NCBI GenBank assembly: GCA_013180625.2
Contig: SNVD02009873.1
Location: 310,001 to 374,000, forward strand
Source: Boswellia sacra
Lineage: Eukaryota > Streptophyta > Magnoliopsida > Sapindales > Burseraceae
DNA length: 64,000 nt
Direction: 5' to 3'
Shown here: in pieces, positions 57,451-64,000 of the stretch
Layout of the letters: the number at the start of each line of letters is the position of its first letter
How positions within the stretch are numbered: the stretch's first letter is position 1
The notes under the pieces: generated by a model
The model's database searches: none
The model's input: only the letters and a program-made list of their open reading frames with translations
What the model was told of the DNA's origin: nothing
Made by a program: the position numbers and the translations under genes

Positions 57451-58279
57451 TTTAAAGGACAACATTTGACCAATTTAAAGGACTTAGTATTAACAAATAT
57501 GAAAGAAGATTTTCACGAAGAGTTACAAAAAGCCTGGAGGGAATGAATTTAAATATTATTTATAAAAGGCAGTGAGTTTTCTCCTTTGCCAATGAGCACT
57601 CTCTTTTGCATTGAAACCTCATCATCGATCTTTCAATTTCTTGTTCAATTTCCTCCCTATAATTTCAAGCTTGTATTTCCCTTGCATCCGTTCCGTTTCT
57701 TTCTTTCATTTTTATTTCTATTTATCACAATTGATGCACAAAGCATAATTTTACCTCTGCAATATCGGGATTCTACTACTACATTGTATTTTTGTCATTT
57801 TGTTTACGTTAACTGTTAATAAGTAATCACACCATTGTCATAATTTCGACCAAAGCCTCTGTACCATGCATTCGCTAGTGTTTGAAATTTAATATTCTGC
57901 TCAATTTACATGTAAAACAGTCAGTGAATGTTATCTAGCTATCAATGTTGTTATTGTGCATGTCTTCTAAATTTAATAATTTCCTCACAAATTGTTGTCG
58001 TGTCCACACTGCCTCTAGAAATCTAATTTCGCAGTAATCACCTGATTACGTACAATTTCTAGTCGTTGGCGATCTTTTTCTTTAAATAATGTTGTTAATG
58101 TTGTACTAAAAGACAATATGGGTACCATCGGACTCGAAATTCCATCTAAGAAACAATTTTAAAATAAAATTAAAATCAGTGGAATTGGTCCCTAAATAAA
58201 CACATCTCTTTTTCTATTGCAAGAGATGTAACTAACTTTATTGCATCAGGAGTTTTTTTTTTTTTAAATCCGGTATTTA

Positions 58280-58317
<38 letters not shown>

Positions 58318-58569
58318 GGAATGGAAATTTAAGTAGCTTTTAATGTTTCTTTAAACAGAAAGTCCTTTCCCTGTAAATTGGATTATATAAATTGCAATTT
58401 TGCATACGCCAGAGTAAAATGCAACTAACCTTGTCATGATTATATGTGCCCAATGCACTTACGGCCGAGCTTATGTTACCACTATTAACTTACTTGGGAT
58501 TGTATTTCTTTTAATTGCTATGATTTTGTTTGTGATTGTTCTTAAAAATCTTAATATATTATTGAATGC
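57451..58569. other. Spacer between the tandem copies, non-coding
   Basis: AT-rich. A (TG)n(TA)n microsatellite lies at 58281-58317. The 77-codon ORF at 57586-57819 has no recognised domain. Confidence 0.55.
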
Positions 58570-59818
58570 AGTGAAATAAGGTTATGCCAACATTAATTAT
58601 CAACCCGACTAATTAATAATTACGATGAACTGGAAAAAACTTTAACATCTTTAAAAAATAGTTTTGAATTTTGTATTGAAAAATACAGGAAACAAAGGGT
58701 TGAAACAGTTTTTTGTTTTTAAAAAAAAAGTTAAGAAGATTTAAAAAAAAAAAAGGTTTGGATATGATATTTCTTATTTTTTTTTTTTAAAAAAAGGTGG
58801 AAAACGATGTCGGTTTGCATCAAGGGTTTAAAAGGGGGAAAGAGTTCGTGCGCAAGGGAATCCTTGCCTATCAAAAAGACCTCCAATAGTGCATAATTAA
58901 ATTATGCAACAAACAGTAACAATGATAGGGAACGGTGCATGCAACTCAGACTAGGGTTTCTCTTTACACAGCAGGCAAGGCCTCCTTCTCTCTCTGTCGA
59001 TCTTTTATTTCAAATACTCTTTCTCGTTCTCTCTTTACCTTTATTTCTGTATCAGGAATTTTGATGAAGTTGTTTCATTCTATGTTTGTCATTTTACTGA
59101 ATTTCAAAGCGGTCTATTATTATTGCCGTTTTTGGGATTGATTTCTTTTTTATATTTGTGGCAAACCCTAGCCGTCTTGTTTGTTTACCGAGAAAATTTT
59201 AAGCATATATATAATATATTTAATACGATCATTTCTTAGTAATAAATAATTAAGAATATTTTGAGTAGATTGCTTCAGTTACGTGTGGGCAAGTACACCA
59301 GACTAGACTCTATCATTTGATTCACGAAAACATATTTTGATTTCTATTAATTTTTGGGTTTGTCCTTGCTTAATGAAATCAATTAACGTATGGCAAATGT
59401 TGAATGAAGTTGTGCCTGGTCCTTTTATCGGGGTTTAATTTCTCCTTAGTAGATTATGAGATAAAAAGAACATTACCGTTTGTACAACATAGATATGAAG
59501 AATGTAGAACCTAGTTATCTTTAGAAGCAACTTATTCTAAGATTTTATGTAGTTTATCTTCATTTTCTTATTTTGACTTTGTCTAAAAAAAAATTGTTTT
59601 ATGCGACAGTCATGGAGACTCCTTATCTGGTACAGCGTGGTATAGTATGCATTTGATTGACAGCATTATATTTACTGAAATTTTTGGGGATGTTTGTGAC
59701 TGACTTATGCCTTTCACAATTGGGTTATCCTAGATAAAAGTTTCTATAATTTGAAAAAAAAAAAAAAGACATGTTTTTTTGTTTATTTTTATTTAATTTA
59801 TGATACATATACATATAC

Positions 59819-59819
<1 letters not shown>

Positions 59820-59871
<52 letters not shown>

Positions 59872-59914
59872 TTTGTCATGAACCTGTCTCATCTCCCAAG
59901 TCTGTGATAGCTTT

Positions 59915-59947
<33 letters not shown>

Positions 59948-60002
59948 GATTTGTCATGAACCTGTCTCATCTCCCAAGTCTGTGATAGCTTTCATTTTAT
60001 CC
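59820..60002. repeat. (ACAT)n/(AT)n and a 78-bp tandem duplication in the 5' region
   Basis: AGATTTGTCATGAACCTGTC followed by TCCCAAGTCTGTGATAGC is repeated at a 78-bp interval (59870 and 59948), separated by AT runs. The left F-box copy has this only once and without the AT run. Confidence 0.9.
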
Positions 60003-60112
60003 ATCTGAAACTTTTATCTCATTCTCATATAGAAAAGTATACTGACATTATCTAATTTGAAAATTTACCGTAACAGAATCAGCTCCATAATTTGTTAGAT
60101 TGAGAGCGTAAT

Positions 60113-61267
60113 ATGGGGAGTAACAAGTCATCATGGTCTGATCTCCCAGATGATGTTATGAGTTTAATCATGCGTCGTCTTCATTACTTGGACCAAAGGC
60201 GTTTCTTCCGAGTATGCAAGAGCTGGAACAATTATGGTGTCAGGAATGTACATAATTTGCCTTGGATATTTACTTTTGGTTGGTGGGGATCTTATCTTCG
60301 TGATCCATATCACGGGCGACTATATACCATTGAAAATCACAATTTTGATAGTGACAATAATCTTGCTACAGCAAAGATGGTTGCCTCAAAATATGGTTGG
60401 ATGCTATTGATCTCAACATCTGGTGTCTTTGATCCACTCTTTTACAGTCCTTTTGCTGATAAGACTATAAAACTCCCACTCGTTTACAGTCATTTTGCTG
60501 ATAAGTCTATATCCGGAAAGCTACGGACATTCGGGCGGAAGGTATTGCACAGTATCGAGTTTAATACGCCGGTTGCTACATTCTCTGCGAGTCCAACTTC
60601 CCCAAATTGTGTCGTATTTTTAGTATGTGCATCATATGATGAAAAGAGTATATGTATCAGCAGATGCAGCCCTGGAGATAGAGCATGGACCATGCATAAG
60701 TTTGAAGGTTTTTATGGACGTGCTCATGGCGTGGCCTACATGAAGGGAGTCTTATATTGTACCTTCTCTGGAGGTGTGTTAGCAGCCTTTGACACTTGTA
60801 AAACAAGCAAGTGGAAGATGTGTCTAGAACAAGTTCCGAGATGTCTAGATGTTCTGGTTAGTTGGTCGACGAGTGTTGGTCCTTTAAGAAAGATTTGCAT
60901 TACAAGCAAATACCGGCTCATTGATTGTGATGGGGAGCTCTTCATGTTATATTATGATACTGTAGCTGTATGGCATGTCTTCAGGTTTGATTTCTCAAAG
61001 ATGGAGTGGCTTGAAGTTGAAAGCTTGGAAAACAAAATATTTTTCATAGATGACACTTCCGTGTCTGTAGTTGAAGGGAAGGGGGAGTTACCTACTGAAT
61101 TATCAAACCCCATTAAATATTTATGTGCTGAAAACAACATAGACTCCTCTCATTTTTACAGGCTGCAGGGCGGTATCTGGATTCAGCCACATACATCATT
61201 GAATTCTAAATCCAAATCCGAGGTCAGGTCTTTTCTTCAACTCATAGTTGGATGCCTGTGCTTATAG
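60113..61267 (+). CDS. F-box protein with DUF295 (KIB-type) domain
   Basis: A 384-residue single-exon coding region. Residues ~7-40 are an F-box (WSDLPDDVMSLIMRRL...FFRVCKSW), the part that binds SKP1 in an SCF ubiquitin ligase. Residues ~65-370 form the DUF295 region predicted to fold as a beta-propeller for substrate binding, with FRFDFSKMEWLEVESL near 297-312 as a typical segment. An acceptor-like CCGTAACAG at ~60076 just upstream, also present in the left copy, suggests a 5'-UTR intron. Substrate unknown. This family expands by tandem duplication in many plants, and the broken sister at 55388 fits that pattern. Confidence 0.93.
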   Translation: MGSNKSSWSDLPDDVMSLIMRRLHYLDQRRFFRVCKSWNNYGVRNVHNLPWIFTFGWWGSYLRDPYHGRLYTIENHNFDSDNNLATAKMVASKYGWMLLISTSGVFDPLFYSPFADKTIKLPLVYSHFADKSISGKLRTFGRKVLHSIEFNTPVATFSASPTSPNCVVFLVCASYDEKSICISRCSPGDRAWTMHKFEGFYGRAHGVAYMKGVLYCTFSGGVLAAFDTCKTSKWKMCLEQVPRCLDVLVSWSTSVGPLRKICITSKYRLIDCDGELFMLYYDTVAVWHVFRFDFSKMEWLEVESLENKIFFIDDTSVSVVEGKGELPTELSNPIKYLCAENNIDSSHFYRLQGGIWIQPHTSLNSKSKSEVRSFLQLIVGCLCL

Positions 61268-61395
61268 TCTTTCTTTTTAAGAGGAGTTATGTATTCTATT
61301 ACAAATTAAATTTAGATTTTCAAGTTCGGTCAACTTTTTTTTTTTTAATTACAGCCGTGCAGTAAGATTCTTAATAATTCAATAAGTTTATGCTT

Positions 61396-61666
61396 ATGAA
61401 TCATAAACAATAGTAATCAATTAATTTTTTTTTGAAAAAATAAATATACATCAACCACATGTATGAATCATAAACAATAGTAATCAATTAATTTTTTTTG
61501 GAAAAATAAATATACATCAACCACATGTATGAATCATAAACAATAATAATCAATTAATTTTTTTTTGGAAAAATAAATATACATCAACCATATGTATGAA
61601 TCATAAACAATAATAATCAATTAATTTTTTTTTTTTGGAAAAATAAATATGCATCAACCACATGTA
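61396..61666 (+). repeat. 67-bp repeat, four copies, downstream of the F-box gene
   Basis: Units start ATGAATCATAAACAATA at 61396, 61463, 61529 and 61596. Each also contains TTGGAAAAATAAATATACAT or a close variant and ATCAACCA(C/T)ATGT. The left F-box copy has a single ATGAATTCATAAACAATA near 56691. Confidence 0.95.
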
Positions 61667-62168
61667 GGTACAGGTGGTGGATGAAGAAAATTCCACCACG
61701 TATCAATGCATGTGGTTAATAGGATAAATTATTAACTTTTTTTCAACCACTCCTGAACTGACCACAAACAAAAGACAGGCTGTAAATATAATTATATCAC
61801 ATGAGATTCATGTTGTAAAAGCTATAATTTGTTGTAGTGCGAATTCAACTCAAAAAGATATAAACGAAACAATAATTAATTTGAAAACTATTTGCATTTG
61901 CATAAATGTACAAAAAATATAATTAATCAAAAGGGAGAAATAATTGCTATGGACTTTACCAAGGAGAACCACTCCTTCACTTATTTATGATGATATTTAT
62001 TTTTTTAAATTATAAGGAGTAACACAATTTCAAATTAAATTCACTAATTAACTTGTTCTTAGAGAATATACGTACAGTATACATTTGAGACATTAATTGA
62101 TTCCATACATTAATTCATAAAAGGATGATTATATTTAAAAATTCAAAATTTTAAAAAAATATAATGAC

Positions 62169-63742
62169 CAGTGGCGGACCATAGCTTAGGCCTAAGGGGC
62201 CTGGGCCACACCAAACTTTTAAAAAATTATAAAATTTGTTAAAATATTATATAATAGTATATATTTGGTTTTACTATTTTGGCCTCCCGAGATCTTTTAT
62301 ATAACCAAATCCATGTAAGGATATAGTTGATATTTGAACTTATGGGTCCACAAATTTTTTTATTATATTTAATTAATTAAAGTTTCTTTAAATAGGAAAA
62401 TGATACTTCCTAATTGAATAATATTTTTTGTATGAATAGATTTCCTATTCGGATAATTTAAAAAACTACTCTCAAGTTTTGGCTTAATACCAAGCAGAAA
62501 CCATCTATGCATTTTTAATCAATAACACATCTGAACTTTAATTCAAATCATCAACAGTGTTAATAAACAAACAAAAAGACACATATACCCCCTCTTCTCA
62601 CATACTTGCATATAGTTGAAATTACATAAGTCAAACATTGTAATAAAATGACTGAAATACCCATAAATTGTATAAAAATATTATTAAACAAGATAAAGCA
62701 TATGGGCTATAAAAGTCAAAAATACCCTTAATTGAAGTTGAATTTGAAAAATGAAAATTGCATGACCGTTGGATCAACCATTTTTTTAATTGTTTTAAGA
62801 AACTGAAAAGTCTCTCAGTCATTTTTAGGGACTTAATAACAAAGTGTTTTTTTAAAGACCCAGTCACAAGATTAAAAAAATGATTGTTTATGTAGTGTCT
62901 CACCTTCATAAAAAAATTTCTCACTTTTAGTTTCTTAAAAAAATTTTAAAAAATGGTTTTAAAAGATTGGATGTAGTGTCTCATCTTTGTGTACTATTTT
63001 TCAAAAAAATAATTAATTTTTTTAAAAATAAAAAAAGTATAATCTTCGTATCCAATGATCATGCAATCTTCATTTTTCAAATTCAACTTCAATTAAGGGT
63101 ATTTTTGACTTTTACAACCCATGTGCTTTATCTTGTTTAATAATATTTTTATACAGTTTATGGGTATTTCGGTTATTTTATTACAATGTTTGACTTATGT
63201 AATTTTAACTATATGCAAGTATGTGAGAAGAGGAGCATATGTGTCTTTTTGTTTGTTTATTAATACTATTGATGATTTGAATAAAAGTTCAGGGGTGTTA
63301 TTGATTAAAAATGCATGGATGGTTTCTGCTTGATATTAAGCTAAAACTCGAGGGAAGTTTTTGAAATTATCCCATTTCCTATTAGATGAATAAATATTAT
63401 CCTATATAATAAATAAAAAAAGAAGTAAATATTTTCACTTTTCTAATTTCTACTCGACACTTCAGTTACATATATTTAAAGAGGAATTGTAGAAAATTTA
63501 GCATAGAATCAATTTCTGAAATATGAAAAACAGCGAGTTCCTTTAATACAATTATTGAAGTTGATATAATTTTAATACAATTATTATATATATGTAAATT
63601 TATTGTTATCGTTATTAATGATATTACTTTCATTTTTTATTATATGAATTTTTATTGGTATATTTTTTGGACTCAATTTATCAATAAATTTTTTTCATAG
63701 CCTGACTCACAAAAAAATAATTTAATCCTGCGTCTGCGACTA
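62169..63742. mobile_element. hAT-superfamily element with a nested transposon
   Basis: Ends CAGTGGCGGACC and (reversed) TAGTCGCAGACG, flanked by ATAATGAC (62161-62168) and ATAATGAT (63743-63750), an 8-bp target duplication with one change. The left tandem copy shows the empty site near 57328. Without the nested element it is about 640 bp and resembles the 51417-52126 element. Confidence 0.88.
62450..63373. mobile_element. Mutator-like element with ~320-bp TIRs, nested in the hAT element
   Basis: A 924-bp unit whose two arms (62450-~62780 and ~63050-63373) are near-perfect reverse complements. They share, among others, ATGCATTTTTAATCAATAAC and CTTAATTGAAGTTGAATTTG. It is flanked by a perfect 10-bp duplication ATTTCCTATT (62440-62449 and 63374-63383). 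ORFs at 62631-62924 and 63121-63333 are just reads of the two arms. No transposase. Confidence 0.93.
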
Positions 63743-63850
63743 ATAATGATATAATTATATAACTGTGTTTTTATGAACATGTGAAATCATAATTCTTAGC
63801 CTATTTTAGAGATAATTAGTACTATGCCCTGTCAAAAGTTGATGATATCT

Positions 63851-64000
63851 GCATATAAAACGCGTGGAACGAATTCTTCTCATTGTTGAATATATAGGGG
63901 TTTATAAAAACAAAAGTATATATATATCTTGCTTCAGTATGAAATGAAGTTTCTTTTTCTTCTTTTGTAATTAAAGTTTGAGAAGAATATTAACAGATGA
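63851..64000. other. Window end, non-coding
   Basis: Beyond the tandem duplication; no feature recognised. Confidence 0.5.

Larger units (their letters stand above)
58570..63850 (+). repeat. Tandem duplication, right copy (F-box locus)
   Basis: Partner of 54015-57450, made longer by AT microsatellites (59820-60000), a four-fold 67-bp repeat (61396-61666) and nested transposons (62169-63742). Confidence 0.92.

Noticed and set aside
62631..63333. Two ORFs of 97 and 70 codons
   Set aside because: They are reads of the two inverted arms of the Mutator-like element.

Overview
The window looks like an AT-rich piece of a flowering-plant nuclear genome, probably a eudicot. The evidence is spliced genes with GT-AG introns, a CC-NB-LRR resistance gene, a DUF4220/DUF594 gene, F-box/DUF295 genes, and plant-type LTR, TRIM, hAT and Mutator-like elements. 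I found no bacterial features and no tRNA or rRNA genes. Only four loci look like host protein genes: a secreted cysteine-rich thionin-like peptide (26.1-26.6 kb, minus, two exons), a DUF4220/DUF594 membrane protein (34.4-36.7 kb, minus, two coding exons), a single-exon CNL (39.2-42.1 kb, minus) and an F-box/DUF295 gene (60.1-61.3 kb, plus). The F-box gene has a broken tandem copy at 55.4-56.6 kb.

Layout. 0-5.1 kb: the 5' part of a Ty3/gypsy element on the minus strand (2.5-kb LTR, primer-binding site, decayed gag). Its gag is split by a 1.72-kb solo LTR with a perfect 5-bp target duplication. 5.6-13.7 kb: three tandem copies of a ~2.5-kb gene-like unit. Each carries a CCAAT/ATTGG palindrome, a TATA-like box, a conserved small intron and a short ORF. 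The first copy holds a complete TRIM retrotransposon. Diverged relatives lie at 13.6-15.5, 43.3-44.1 and 48.7 kb. 15.7-19 kb: a deleted Ty1/copia element (gag-protease only) whose 3' LTR is itself hit by a 452-bp solo LTR. 19-26 kb: noncoding DNA with MITEs and a diverged duplication (19.3-20.2 versus 24.0-24.5 kb). 26.1-34.4 kb: the thionin-like gene, an upstream block duplicated at 44.4-46.3 kb, and hAT-like debris. 34.4-43 kb: the DUF594 gene and the CNL, the latter flanked by direct repeats. 46.4-52.1 kb: a MULE-type MITE and two hAT elements with target duplications. 54.0-63.9 kb: a tandem duplication carrying the F-box genes. The right copy later gained a hAT element that contains a nested Mutator-type element.

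I see no operon-like co-operation. The region reads as a defence/F-box neighbourhood built by tandem duplication, birth and death of genes, and layered transposon insertion. The strongest candidate for something undescribed is the triplicated gene-like unit at 5.8-13.7 kb and its relatives. Their promoter-like elements, splice sites and first codons (Met-x-Thr-x-x-Met-Leu) recur while most other sequence drifts. I do not recognise the family.
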